A DNA stretch of 64,000 nucleotides from Ectocarpus siliculosus (lineage: Eukaryota; Sar; Phaeophyceae; Ectocarpales; Ectocarpaceae): positions 629,277 to 693,276 of the forward strand of contig FN648785.1 of the NCBI GenBank assembly GCA_000310025.1. Reading direction: 5' to 3'. The position numbers and the translations under genes are program-made. A model generated the notes under the pieces. It was given only the letters and a program-made list of their open reading frames with translations. It ran no database searches and was not told where the DNA came from. This document shows, in pieces, positions 33,182-47,500 of the stretch; positions within the stretch are counted from its first letter, which is position 1; each line of letters starts with the position of its first letter.

Positions 33182-35502
33182 TCAGGGGGCTCCACCGCCG
33201 CCCAAAGTCTCCTCCAGAGTGGTCTGGTTGTGGTCCCCCTTTCGAGGGGGCTGCATCTTGATTATCTTGCACGCGTCGCTCGCGGTCACCGACGACAGGT
33301 CCTGCAAAAAAAAACACCCAACCAAGCACAAAAAGACAAAAAACAACACAAGAAACTCAAAATCCGGCGGTAGGAACCATAGAGTGTTGCGGATGGATCT
33401 AGGCATGCGAGGAAGGAAAAAAAAACTGGTGCTTCACCGTGATCGCCAAAGTCGAACAAAAAAAAAAAAAAGCCTACAGTACTCTTAATCCAAACGCCCT
33501 TTCAATGGTGGTCGGGTACAGTTTCCATGGACAACGACAAACGTTGTCAGATGGTGTCGCTACATGTATGCTACACATGGTCAAAGCCACACCAGGCACA
33601 TACATGTCTTCACATGAAGCATGGTTCGGACACGCCGGATATTTCCATTGAATACCGAGCTCTGAGAGTTCAGTGTCCACACCGAAGAGGCATCAATTCC
33701 GCCGCCTTCACAACGTCCATCACATACCTGCGGCGTGATGAGGATGAACTGCCTCGAGCTGTCCCTCTTGGCGAACTCGATGACCTGCTTGATGGCGATG
33801 TTGCGGCTCATGGCGTCCATGAACACGTCGAACTCGTCCATCACCCTGACGTGACCGGTAAAAGAAAGAAGGGAATACGCAGGGGAATCCCGAGTTAGCT
33901 TCGCTTCATTCCCATGAATGTATTGTAAACCGAACACGGGAAGAAAGCCGTCAGAAACTGGAACACGTGCCTTGTATCTTGTCGCCCAAGAGAACGGAGA
34001 CATTCTAGCGGGACCACGGGAAGGGACGAAACGAAATGATAACAACAACGCCAACACACAAAATCACCGCTTGGTGATCAAACAAACCGTGGGGCGTTAA
34101 CTGGAAGGGGTGCGCCTGACTACGCTTCCGGAAAGAGCAACAAAATCACCGCTATACCGACCACACAACCGTAGAAAGACTACCCAAAGGGACACTCCTG
34201 CCTGATTAGTTCCGGGTAGAAGAACAAAATCCCCGCTCGCCGGCCAACATAAACCGGGGAAAGACCTCACCGGAAGGGACACTCACGGAACCTCTGTTCC
34301 GGAAAGAGAAATAAAATCTCCGCTTGTCGGCCAAAATAAACCGTGGAATGAACTGCAGTAACAGGAAGGGGCACACGCTGCCGCTCTCTCCCGAAAAGAG
34401 CAAATCACCGCTTACCGGTCAAATCAACCATGGAAGAACTAACCGCTAGGCATACCGTACATGGCTGCTTTGTCTCTGAAAGCGATCCGTGGAACGACTC
34501 TCACCGGAAGGGGCACTCGTGGCTCTGTCCTAGGGCGAGAAGGAGGGCTAGCGTAGCGAAGGACCGCTCTCCTCCAGAGAGAAGCTTCACGTCGCTGCAC
34601 TGGCTGGCGTTGTCGCTGCTGTCCTTTTGGTACGTGAGCCCCAGCGTCTGGCACTCGTTGTCGAAGCGTACCTCCCTGCAATCATCGGACGCGGTTCACG
34701 GGCGCCATATACGCGTTATTGAGGCAAGCGAAAGAGGACCTCCCAGCAATCATCGGCAGTAGATTTCAGTGTACAGTACTGTATCTGTACAAAACGTGTG
34801 GGAAGCAGGAGTGCTCGCCTACTGTTATGCTTCTGCCCAAGCATTTCGACTCGCATCTCAGCCACTCTCTGTCTGGGCGCCTCGAGTTCGCATCCGCTGA
34901 CTATTTTCAAGGTCCACAAACCAAACACCAAAGAACACCCCATCGCACCCACTTGCACTCTAAGGCCGAATCCTTCTCCAATCTAGCCCTTACCTCTTGT
35001 ACTCGAGGGCCTCAGCCCTAACCAGGCGGTAATGGCCTTCTCAAGGCCTAAATCACACCCAAATCACGGAGGCACACGACGACTGGAAACTCCGATCAAC
35101 CTCACGGTGAAACCGCTCCGCAAACCCACCCATTCCACGCAAACCTTAACACCACGACAAGCTTCGGGGTTTTACAGCAGTGTAGGGATGCATCTAACAA
35201 AAAAAAGTTTTTCCAAGGGATTGCTCGGCCTATCCCCGAGCAATGACCGTTCTTTTGGACTGTCTCAGCAAACCTTCACACTGCGGGCTTTTTTCTGGTG
35301 TTACTGGTGTTACTTTCCGTCGAAGGAAATGTCGTTACCGCTTCTTCTGCATTCCCGCCCAAAAAACGCGTTCTCCGATCAACCCTCCCCCCCCCAAATT
35401 GATTGTGGTTCATCATCTCACCCGGAGGCCCCCTTCTCTTGAAGGTACGCGTCGAACAGACGGCTGGTCTGACGTGCCACGAAGTCTCGCATTTGCCTCC
35501 AC
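33182..35502 (-). CDS. Copy C exons 29-32: C-terminal ATPase head
   Basis: Exon 29 (35422-35502) re-enters the head. Exon 30 (34505-34675) carries [18 protein letters not shown]. Exon 31 (33728-33845) carries [18 protein letters not shown] and FILITPQ. Exon 32 (33182-33301) encodes [18 protein letters not shown] and a glycine-rich end before TGA. All catalytic motifs are intact. Confidence 0.94.
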
Positions 35503-38500
35503 CTATGATAGAGGAAAGGAACAACGGACAAGAAAAAAAACAAGAAGAAAAAGGAGGAAGAAAAACATAGACAAAGGGACAAGCACGAGGAGAGGATCAA
35601 AGGAAGATACGCAACTTCCAGCACGACACCAATACCGACGAAAACAAAAGAAACGAGGGCCGGCGGCAGGACACCTACTGCACAAGGAGAGGATGGGAAT
35701 GCGAGGGAATAATACTCTTCTTTTGTTCCGCGAGGTTTGAGGAGCGACGTTTTTCGCGCCGAAAGACTTCACAAATCCGTTCGACTGGGGGGTACGCATA
35801 CGGTACTATCTCGAGGGGGTAGTCTCCTATGTACAGTGTGAACCCGCGTATAGTGTACGCGGTGTTGCTTTGGACGTAGGGCACTCACTACGCGGGCGTC
35901 AACAAAAAGCAGAATGAATATCGTAGAGCAAAATTCGAGCGTCATGGGCCGAATCTAGCCTACTTTTTTGCGGATAATTGTCTCAAAAAAACCCTTCATG
36001 ACGGGAAAGGCCCGGTTTGTATATGACCCAAAGTGCAAACACACGGGTGGAGACAAGCGAGTACAAGGGCGGCCGGTGCATCGTACACGTTGAAAGGTCT
36101 TCGCCGAGGAGCCGGTGTTGCAGCACCAACGCCACCGCAAGAGAGGTAAATCCAAACAACAGGAAATGAGTCACCTTACCTCCGTGTTCGTTGGTTCCTT
36201 TCGTTCGAGAGCATCTCCATGTTGCCCTCCAGCGTGTCCGCCAGCTTTTCCTTCTCCTTGAACAGGTTGTAAGCTTGAAGCAGCTGGCTCTCCACCTGAA
36301 GAGCGAGATAACGACATGTCACACAAATGTTAAGAAAATCATGAAACACCCGAGAAATGCACGACGTAGCAATGCTTGAAAAGTGTAGCATATTGTACAC
36401 GTTTGGAAACGTGCACAATTCCTTGATGCCTTTCTTGCGATTCGATCGAACAGACTACCAGTACATAGTCTGACTCGATTAATATCTGAACAAGAAAAAG
36501 ACAGCATCAGCGATGACGGACAATCCAAAAAACTCGTGTTGACTCCACGGCCTCCGGTGCAACATGCAAAACCGATCGATGCACACAGCAACATTGGAAG
36601 CCGCTGGCCATGGCGCGCATTAAAGCTACAACACGCTCTCCATTACTGTTGTACGCATTTATCAACACACCCAATGTCGACAACACCTTCACCAAACGAG
36701 TCAAACATCGCACCAGTACCCAAGCATAAAAAGGAAACCGATGGCCCTGGCACTCTTTTTCCGATCTACACCAGTATGCATTGCACGGAAACCTAGTATA
36801 ATAAGATTTCCGGAATAGAGCCAGTCTAAAAAAAAAAGGTGCAGCGATAGACTGCCTAGAATACCACTTAGAAGAATAGAGAAAGCCGGGAAATTTCCCA
36901 CCTCCTCCTTGGTCTTGCTCCTCTTGCACCGCTTCTCGCGCTCCTTTTCATACCGTTTCCTGCTAACTTGCACCTGAAAACCAACAAGGTGTACCGGGTG
37001 GGATTCAGACGGGGAAAGCAATCACGCAGAACAAACACCAAAAATTCACACACGAATTCGACATACTCGCAGTTAAGTGTAGCAGCATGTGGAATGAAGT
37101 AGGACACGGACCTATTGCGGCAGGCAGTCTACAAGGGCGTACATGTTTGGTTGACGACAAGTGTCGGTTCACGTGTAACGTGCAGGAGAGAGAAATGTGG
37201 CGTGACTTCGACGATGCCGCATGGCAGCCTCTTTGCTTTCAGGTCAGTCCTGAAAAATTCAAGAGCTGTGTGGTGTATTGACCAACGCTCCTATCTACAT
37301 TACCGAGGGTGGGAAACCAATTAACATGAGGTCTGGCTCCTCAGAGAAGGAACGAACCAACCCCCCGATTGGACGAGGGTGGCAAGCAGCAGCAGCAGCA
37401 GCAACAGCAACAACGACGACGTTGACGACAACAACATATTCCAGCGGCAGCAACGGCAACAACAACAAGACACCAGCTGCAGCAGAAGCAGTAACAACAA
37501 CATCAACAAGAAGACACCTTGTGCTCGAGCTGCTCCACTGTCAGACCCCTGGACTCCACCCTCACGCCGTCCCATTCCAATCCATCCTTTGCCCGCATGT
37601 TGGTCATGTACAGGTTGGCCTTCTCGAGGGTCTTCTCAAGGTCGGCTTGATTCTTGTCCTTGTCCCGGGACAGCGTTTGCACGTCTGCCGAAATCTGATT
37701 TTACAGTCAGGCAGTACGACCACCATCACAAACAGCCATCAAAATGATTGTGATTGCGTGAACATCAGGGGGGCACTTATCTTTTGCACATGCATACCTC
37801 AACGGTTAGACCATTGACCGCGCGTCCTCGAGAGGTGAGCATTGGCGTTAGGCCTCCCTCTCGAAAGCGTCACGTCAAGAGTAGAAACAATGTCCGACAT
37901 CTATCGACACACAAAACCCATATAGGTAAGCATCACCTTTGCGACCCATCCTTGCACCCTGTTGATCTTGTTCCTGAGATTGTTAACCACCTGCTCACTG
38001 TCTTCAAACTCCTCTTGGACAGTGCTCGCGGCGTCTCCGGCTTCCTGTTGCCAGAAACGTCGGTCAGACAGGTATCAGCGAAGATGAGATGAGATCAGAC
38101 ACGATTAATGAATCAGACAGGATGATATGAAACAATGAGTTGAAGTGAAAAAGTGCCCACGTCCGGCGTGAATCCGTGCAGAATCAACACTTGTCTCACC
38201 AAGGCGTTGCGTTGAAAACACGTGGTACTGCTGTGTGGGCATGCGGTGAAAACACTGTATGGGTGCAGTATGCGAAGAGACACGATACCTACCTTGTGAG
38301 CCTTCTTCGCAGCTTCCTTGGCCTGCTTGAAGGGCTCCACCTGTGCAGCAATCTCTCGTATCTGGCCCTCCATGGTCGCTAGTTCCGCCAACACGCCGTC
38401 GAGCTCCTGAATTCACACATCATCATCATCATCATCATCATCAACAACAACAAGGCAAGTGTGTGTTGGTCAACCTTCATGAACGACTACATTTGTGTTC

Positions 38501-41500
38501 ATGGGGGGCAAGACAGACCGACGACCGACCGCGACAAACGTATGAGGGGGAAAAATTACGAAGTAGTAGATTAGTGCAAGTCTTAATTATTCGGAATCGG
38601 CAAGACACATGTATGCATACGAAGGTAGAGCACCGTGTCCACATCGACACAAGCCACAAAGGGGGTCCAAGTCTCAAATCACAAAACACAACAAAACACA
38701 GCAATGGGCCCTCAGTACAGTGCCGATGCAATAGCGCCACTGACCGGTACAATATAGAGCCGGTATTTTCCGCGGACACAGATGGAAATAACCGAGTCAT
38801 TCTGCCGTACGGCCGCCTTACTCGGGGACCCCCACTGTGTTGTACCACGATTCGATTCGATTCGATTCGATTTGTCTCTCACCTCAGTGGCTACTTCGAG
38901 ATCTCTCTCCAGTTCCTCAGTGGGGTCACTCGAGTCGTTCTTCTTGGCCTGCAGTGCCATCAGCTGATTGGCCAGCTTGGTCCTCTCGATCGAGAATTTC
39001 TTGGATTGGTCGTCCAACCGGAACCTCTCCTGTTCCTCCTGCTCACAAAAAAAAAAAAGGACCGATGCAAGGGCCCGTTGCGCGCAGATTCCTCATCATT
39101 ACCGGCAAGAGGGCACCATGGTAACGCATACCATTCCATGGGACTGCTGCTATATTTATCCGCCATCCATTGCTTAGCCGCATACCCAATCCTCTCTGCC
39201 CGAACATGTTGAGACAAAAAACGGCAAGCAACAACCTCAACAGTAACATCAACATCAACATCAACAACATAAACAACGCAAGCAAACCGTTGATCTTCAA
39301 TCTGTTGCGCGCAGATTCCTCATCATTGCCGGCAAGACAGTCCCATGGAAATGCACTACCATTGCATGGGACAGCTGCGATATCCCCCATTCGGTGGAAC
39401 TGCTATATCCCCCATTCGGTGGAACTGCTTGTCTCGCCGAACGCCCGAACCGTCTCTCCCCCAACCTCTTCAGACAAAACGAGGCAAAGAACTTAAAAAA
39501 CTAACATCAACAACAACAACGCAAACATTTCAACGCACCGTGCGCATGGCAGTCTCCGCAGCCTTGGCAGTCCTAGCCTCTGCGTCGGCAATGGCCCTGA
39601 GCTGCTCCACTACTGCGTTGGTCTGCTGAATCTGTGCCCGTATCTCCTGCTTCTGGGTGCCCTCGTCTACACCCAACACGCTCCTGGAGACAGAGACAAA
39701 AACAAAAGCGGATCAAAACAACACGTCGCGTCGCACTGCATACCATCGAGTGTCGCGGGCGCACATATCAGCATCAACGTGGTATTGTGCGAATACAGAA
39801 TACTACCGTATGTTAACGCCTGATCTTTCATGTTGACAGTAGGATTCATGCTACCGCTCAGCGCGCAGCAGGGTACGCCGTGCCAAGGGGTCGAAGCTTG
39901 CTTCACTTTACATTTTTTCTTCCAAAAACACAACAAATACATCTGTTTCACAAAGTCCGTGGTAGATCAGCAATGAATTAATAGTAACGTCTACGTTGAC
40001 CAACATAAATTCCTACGGTTCCGCTTCTCGAAGGTCAAGAAGGCAAGGCTATGCGTATGTCCTATGAAACCGTCATTCTTTCTAGGAACAATTTCCCGAC
40101 AACATTGCCCTTAATAATACTTGTAGTCACGTCTGATGCCGGCCGTTTTCATGTTTGTATTCCCGCACATGCAGGATGCCATGTCTTGCCGATGTGCCAC
40201 TCACTTATGCCGCCTGGTGTCGACGATGTTCATGCGGGTCTGCACGTTTCCGTCGGACACGTTGAACTTCGAGCAGCTCTTGCCACCCTGGCTGGGGTAG
40301 TACGCCTCGAACATGCCGTGCGGCATGCGCTAAGAAACAAAGGCAAGACAACGCACGCGTGGTTAGCGTGGTCCGTGAGCAGCACATCCAGCACAAGGTT
40401 TGGCAGGCAGTCAGGAGTTGACGCAGCAGGCGCCGCCCCCTGCGCCTGCATTTTTGCCTTCTGATTTGGAGGAGGGTATTGGCAACATCACAACACAGCA
40501 ACACATGGAAAGAACTCACAACAGCGTGCCACAGCTATGCTGCAGCAGTAGCACCGCGTACACGCGTCGGCAGACAAGCTTTCGCCCGAGCGCGACTTTA
40601 CTCCAAGCCATACGCTACAGTACCCCGCAAATATAATGACGAAGTACGCGTAGCACGCGGCATTTGTGCTCATGTACTTGCGTGCCGTGAAAATTCCAAG
40701 ACATTTCCTCCGCCACACACATGGTTCGTGCGGAAAACTCCACCCTGATACATGCATCTCGATTTAATACTTTCTGCTACTGTGATTCTTCGGTCAAGAG
40801 TCACAACAGGAGATTACAACACAATACATTGATTTGCGTATAAGGCCATGACGTCCGCATACAACTGGCTTGGTGTCCACGGGGGACCCCGAAGTTGTGC
40901 GTATGCATGGTCGGTCCCAACGACAGCAAAACAAAAGCAACAACAGCCACTACACAGCAGTGAAGTGACAACAGCAGTGTCGAGAAGCACGATTCACCTG
41001 GTAGCTGCCGGACCGTCCCCTCAGGCATGCCTTCTCCGCCTCTTCCTTGGTCGCGAACAGGCAGTTCTTCTCGATGGAGCACTGGTCCACCAGGGAGTTG
41101 AACGCCTGCGGCAGGCCATGCGCGGTGCCAACGAAAGTGTCATCGAAACAACTCACCATCAACGTCATCAGTCAAAGGCAGCCTTGTCAACCAGCTACGG
41201 TAGAAAGACCAAACCCACTGCTGTCATCGTCACGCCCGTCATTCGTACGTACGTCTGGAGAAAAAAAATAAGCTATCATACTTCTACTCTATTATACAAG
41301 AATCTACTTTAACACCGGGTACTGCACTGTACTCGCATGTCCTTCTTGGGTGGCTCAAATGTCACCACGGCAATCGTCCGCGTCAGTTGGACAGCAATCA
41401 TGGATCATGGATGGTACAAGGCGCTGAGCAGAGACCGGAACGGTCGGTTTCTATTGTTACGCAGAGACGAAACGACTGACTTTTCATCAGCACCATATAG

Positions 41501-44500
41501 CAGCAGCAGCAGCAACTCGCCCGAGACACCGCTCGGCTTTGAATGGGTGACAAACATAGAAACTGGCGAAGGCCACTGCCCGCATGCATGGCCTGCACCA
41601 TCTCGAGGAAACCCTCCCGACTCCGGGTGCCCCCACATCCGACACCAACATTTACATTGTCTATAACATGATACAACAGGCTGAAAACAATGCTCACAAT
41701 CAACAAAAACGCAAAACACAACCAACCATTTACCTATGGGCTAATAAATATGTTGGAATACAACCATATTTAGTTCAATTTACTGCCATGCCATTTTCAA
41801 AGCCAACCATCTCAGCGCCCACGTCACACCTGGCCCTCGGTTGCGTGTTGTGCACATTTTACACGTACAGGAAGAAGCATGAGCACGACACCATGGTACA
41901 GTCATGAAGATTATTCCAAGGCCAAATATACAGCAGAGGTCCCTGTTTAAGGCCGCTACTACTGTATGGTCAGAGGGAATAAATACACTGTTTGAGGCCG
42001 TATGTCGGGCATCCGGCACTATTCAGAGCATGGGACAACTTGAACATTCCACCTGTGTGCTGAGCGAATTCACCAGCCTTCAACAGGGCAACTCGCCTTC
42101 AATCTTAAATGGGACCTCTACTGCTCTACTGCTCTACTGCTCTATTGCTGTGTTTTACCGCACACCTGGTCGTTGTTGACGTTGATGGCCTGCATGATCT
42201 GGAGGTACCCCGGCGGGTTCTGGGGCGGCCTGTACCTGGCCTGCGGCGCTTGCACGATGATGGTGGGAAGGGGGAAGTTCTTGTCGCTGCCCCTGTAGCT
42301 CCCTCTGTATGACCTCACTACGGCCATCAGCCTCGTCTTGTCCCTGGTGGGTAAGGGTGGGCCGCGGGTAATGGCGAGGGAGAAGGAGAAGGAGAAGGAG
42401 ATATAGACAGGATGAGGACACGACAAGAGCAACATGTCGAAATGCTCTCATAGGTACATCTCGTCAAACACGCGAGTACAAGCTTGTGTATACTTGCCGG
42501 CTAGAAGGCGGTTTCAACGCGAAATGCTGACAAAATGGTCAAGCCGACCTCAACCTTGTCGGGGGTTGTGGCGAGAAGTGAGACATACACGTGTACTCTA
42601 GTGTCCACGTGGAATCACTCAAAGAGACGTTGTTGACAAGGAAGGTCGGTGAAAAAGGAGGTCGTCAGACACAACGTCGCTGTACACGTAGGTTTTTGGC
42701 AATGGAAGAGAAGGGTGCTACGCATACTACTGTACCTCTCTTGCTTGGGGAATACCATCGTAGTGGTTGACGTCACTTGGTATGGTACACAACGCGTCAC
42801 CGCGGTAGAAAACATCCTGCTGCACTCTCCACGTCATCCACCGCTAATGATTGAAAATCACGCAAGCTGCTGTTATTGCCATTTTCGGTGCTGCTGCCGC
42901 TTCCGCATGAAAACAGAAATGAGGCTACTACATCAGTTCCCACGTTCGTGCCACTAAATAGAAAACACGGCCTCCGCGGATTCTACGACTTCCTAGACAT
43001 CGAGGGTGAGCATAAGGCAAACGACTTTACTCGACTACGGTGGACTCACTGCTGGCACGATACCACAAAGTTGTTGAGGTTCCTCGAGAGGTGGCCCTCG
43101 ATGCACGCGCGGAACTCCTGGCATTCCTCCTTCAGCTGGATAGACGCTCCGATTGGCCCGACGGGAGGGCTCGAGAACTGACAGTCCCGTCGTGTCGTGT
43201 AGTGGGGTCCAATCAAACAACAGAGGCAAAAGCAAATCACATCAGTCAACAACGCCAACACTACGGATCACTCTGTTGCGCAAAAATCTCGAGGCGAGCG
43301 CTGGTAGACAGCCGCTACAAACAACGCCAACGCCCCCAGAAACAAGAATCAGCGAGCATGTTGATAGACCAATCCTATCTACCCGACCAAACAGCACACA
43401 GACACACACAGCCCGCCATTCACGATGCAGCTCGGTTCAAACCACCCATCGGCGGCTGCCGGAGTGCAAACACGGATGCACAGACCCAAACTTTCTAATG
43501 CCACAATCGAGAGGGGTCAGCTGAACATGGTTCCAACCATGGCTTCGATGTTCACGATCGGATCTTTGCGTTGGGTGGGAAGGTAAATAACTCTGTTGAC
43601 ATGTCGACCTTCTGCGGCTCAGGTGAGCCAGCCCATCGGTCGGTGTCTGAGATCTGGGGCGTTTCTGAATTTTTCAATTTTCGCAATTTGGTTCTCGTCA
43701 TGCAGGGCAAGGTTTTCGTTGCGCTTTGGTGGCGGCGATGAAATTTCAAGTGGCTCCAAACAACACTTGGAATTCAGTGTTCAGGTGTAGCACATTAAAA
43801 CCTACTAGCAGGAATATTGTATTGCTGAATAAGCACGGACGGCATAAATAGATCTTACTTGTCTGGCCTCCTGGCTGATCTTGCGGACGAGCCCTGGCAT
43901 GAAGGGTGCCATAGCGCGGAGGGGGTCGAACTTCTCCGTCTCCAGGCTGCGGAGTTCTTGTTTCAGTGCCACCAGCTCCTATTGGCCAACAGAAGAAGGA
44001 AAGCAGTCGACGAAGGAAAAGAAGACAGCAGCAAGTCGATTTATTGTTAATCGACAACCACAGCGGCGCTTTACGCTGATGATACCACGAGCAATCTGAC
44101 GGCAAGAGCTGTGGCAAAGACAAGCAAGGCTTCCTTCCACAACAACGGAGGGGAGGGGGCAAACATCCTCTCTTGTCTTACAGCTGCGCCCTACCACACA
44201 CTTTTCGGCGTGTCACCAGGCTTGCGCGTATTTCATCACGACGTATCGCGCACATATGGATGGTGCAGACACAATAATAGGGCAGCTGAAAGATTAACAT
44301 GTCTATATACGGGGAGCACTAAAAAAAAGTGCAATAAGTAACTTGAGTGTATCCTGTTGATGTTATTTCGTCAACACAACACATTAAATACATCTCTGTC
44401 CATCACTACAGTAATTGGCAATTAATTCATAGCGTTAGTGGAGCACATACAGTGATATCGCCCCTGTGGTTCACAGACTTCGGGGTGTATTTCAACGTTA

Positions 44501-47500
44501 TATTGTTGATCCATGCAATAATTGGGGAGGACGTGTAGCAAGGTACACAACACACAGCAGCAACAACAGCAACATCGACATAATCACACACATGGCTGGA
44601 GTTATCGTAGTCCTGCCTAGCCTTGCCCGCCGCGTCTTGGGCCCTGTGCACCGCCTGGCCGAGCTGGAACATCTTCTCCTCCCCGCCTCTCTGCTCCAGC
44701 ATACTCGCCACAACCGACAGCGAGTCTTCCGTCTGAACCGTTCGTCACGAATTCGTCAACCAGCAGCAGCAGCAGCAGAGGCAGCAGCAGGCAACAGCAG
44801 CAGCAACAGTAACAGCAACAGTAACAACAGCGGCAGCACGCAGGCACCATAGCGACAAGGCGAGGGGCGGTGTGGGATTTCAGTACAGCAGACCCTTGGG
44901 CGCAGCACCTTGCGAAATTCGACGTGCGTCACCCACCACATTCTCTATCGACACGCGGAACATTTGGGGGGCAGGGTGCAACGTGGATTACAGACCCCCG
45001 CGGTCAGGTGAGGTGCAGCGAAACTTCTGTTGTACCCTTCTCGTTGGTCCTTGGCAACAGACGACAACAGCCGAGCCTTAACAAAACACTCACCAACCCT
45101 AGTTAGCGAACCAAAAGGCGACCGTAGTACCGGGCAACATTCGTATATGGTACGGTAGGGTTCATGGCAAGGCAGTATTTCTGCACCACGAAAACCTCTG
45201 GCGTACAGCATCTCGTGGCTGAGATCCACGGTATATTCTTCATCCATGGTAAAGCACTAACTTTTCGACGGGACGGTGCCGTTTCATACCGGAATGTCCC
45301 CTTCACGGGGTCCCAGACCATCACATAGAAGCATTTACAAGTATTTCTGTGTTCAACCGCACTGAGACTGACGACAGCGCGGTCGGTGCTACAAACAAAA
45401 AGGACACACTATAAGACACCTGTTGTATTTGGCCGAGGAGAGTCTTCTCCCTCTGGTCAGATGCGCTCCTCTTCGCGGCCTCTCTCGCTGCCTTGACCTT
45501 CCTAGCGGCCAGAGATTTCGCCGCTGCAACAGCACGCACGCAAATGAGGTAAGGTACACGTATTTTCATTGGCCAGTCCATTATAAAAGCGCGGTCTGCA
45601 TGCCAACAGTAAATATTAACACTGGCGACCACACAAACATCAACCAACGTACGTTCATTGTCCATTGGTCAGTCGGATAGCGCGGTCCAAATGCAAACAA
45701 AGAGATAACATAACACTACAGTACGTCAATGATGCGAGACTGACTCTTGTAGACACGTGCCAACAAACCTTGAAAGGTAAAGGTTTTACAAAGAATTAGA
45801 ATTTCACATTCATCTCTCGAACGTAACAAGCATGTACGCATGCCAGACCTTCATCTACAGGGTTTCCCCAAAGCTCCCAACCCCAACAACATTCATGTGT
45901 CTCCGACATGCCCCTCCTCTCTCCTACACCAATTTCACTCTGTACATCTCCGAAATTTATCTTTCACACATCTCAAAATCTCCCATATCTACCAAAAGTT
46001 CACCAATCTTGTCCCTCACACATCTCCGAAATCTACCAACAGGGGTCCCTGTCTTTTCGTTCGCGCATTCTCGAAATCTCCCAACAGCTCACCGGTCTTG
46101 TCCCTCTTCTCCCCCTCGAGAGTGCTTCGTTGGGTGCGCAGCTGCAGCAGTGGAGCCTGTGCATCGACGAGCTGCTTGCCTGCTTCCAGTGCGACCTTCT
46201 TGAGACGCGTGATCTCGTCCTGTTCCGTCATCAGCACACGTGTAAGCATTGTAACAGCCGATATAGATGTGGTCCCCGCTTGGCGGCTCCAAACTTAGCG
46301 GGATGCCTTGAATAGGTAGCGAGTCCAACATCTCGTGGCACGGGTGCACCGCGGTAGCCAAACTACAAATACAACAACACTGCCAATTCCCGCTAAGCGG
46401 CCATGCCTTCAACAGCGGTTATACTCTATTTTGTGACACTATGGACCGGTAAACCAGGACCACGACTGTAATTCCACTCTTAAAAAAATGTACGCACAAA
46501 GAGGGAGAGACTACCCGTTTGCGATATAACCACAGCAGCCGAAGAGGATGCCATTTGCTCAAGCTAAACCGCGGGTACTGTATGCACATGTGCGTGTTGT
46601 AGGCTGTGCTCTTCGTCTCATTGTCGGTGCTATGATCACGATAAAGATGGTCGTCGGTGCCATGGCCGCGACAGGCGATGTCATCGCCACCTTAGCATAC
46701 TATTAAGGCATTAAGGCATTAAGGCGTGTGGTTCTCTTGCTCCCACCTCCACCGTCATCGCCTTCCTTGCACGAGTGCCATCTCGCACTGCTGTGAACGC
46801 GATTCGGATGGCAACGCGATAACCTTGGTACTACGCCGCGAACAAATCACAAATCGAAATCATTTCGTGACTAATTCAGCAAGCTCTACAACGCGGATGT
46901 GCGACGCTTTGAACCCCGGTTGGTTTCCCGCTGATGTCCCCCTCGTACCATTTCGACTTCCACTTCCACTTATAGTTACACAGTAGTTCCACTCACCACC
47001 CTGGTGTCGTAGCGTGCCTTGACCTCCTCCTTGCTGGCGAGGGTATCCTCAATCTCCTTCCCCAGCTGAGCGATTTTCTCTTGGCCCCTGCATGGGCAAG
47101 GGGCACAACCAAGATACACAAGAGACAACACAGAATACAAGAACACAAGAATGACAGGTGATACAACATGCCTGCCGCAGAACCGCCAAACACATGAAAA
47201 GTACGCTAGATACTGCTGTATCACCAGAAACCATGCATCCCGTACCATCAATAGCTGACATGACGTAAGATATCACACCCCCTGGACCGACTTTCAGAGG
47301 TGGAGTAATACTACAGCAGTACTCCACGACCAAGAGGATGTCCCGACCAAACGCCACGTCGCCGTAAAAGCTCTCGAAAAAACCGCCTTTATTGAAATCG
47401 TTGCTCTTTCTGCTGTAGAGCAATAGAAGGTCTGAAAATCAGTCCAGGGGGCATGTTATCTTGTGTTACCTACGATGCTCTATTGGAACCTTAATGGCAA

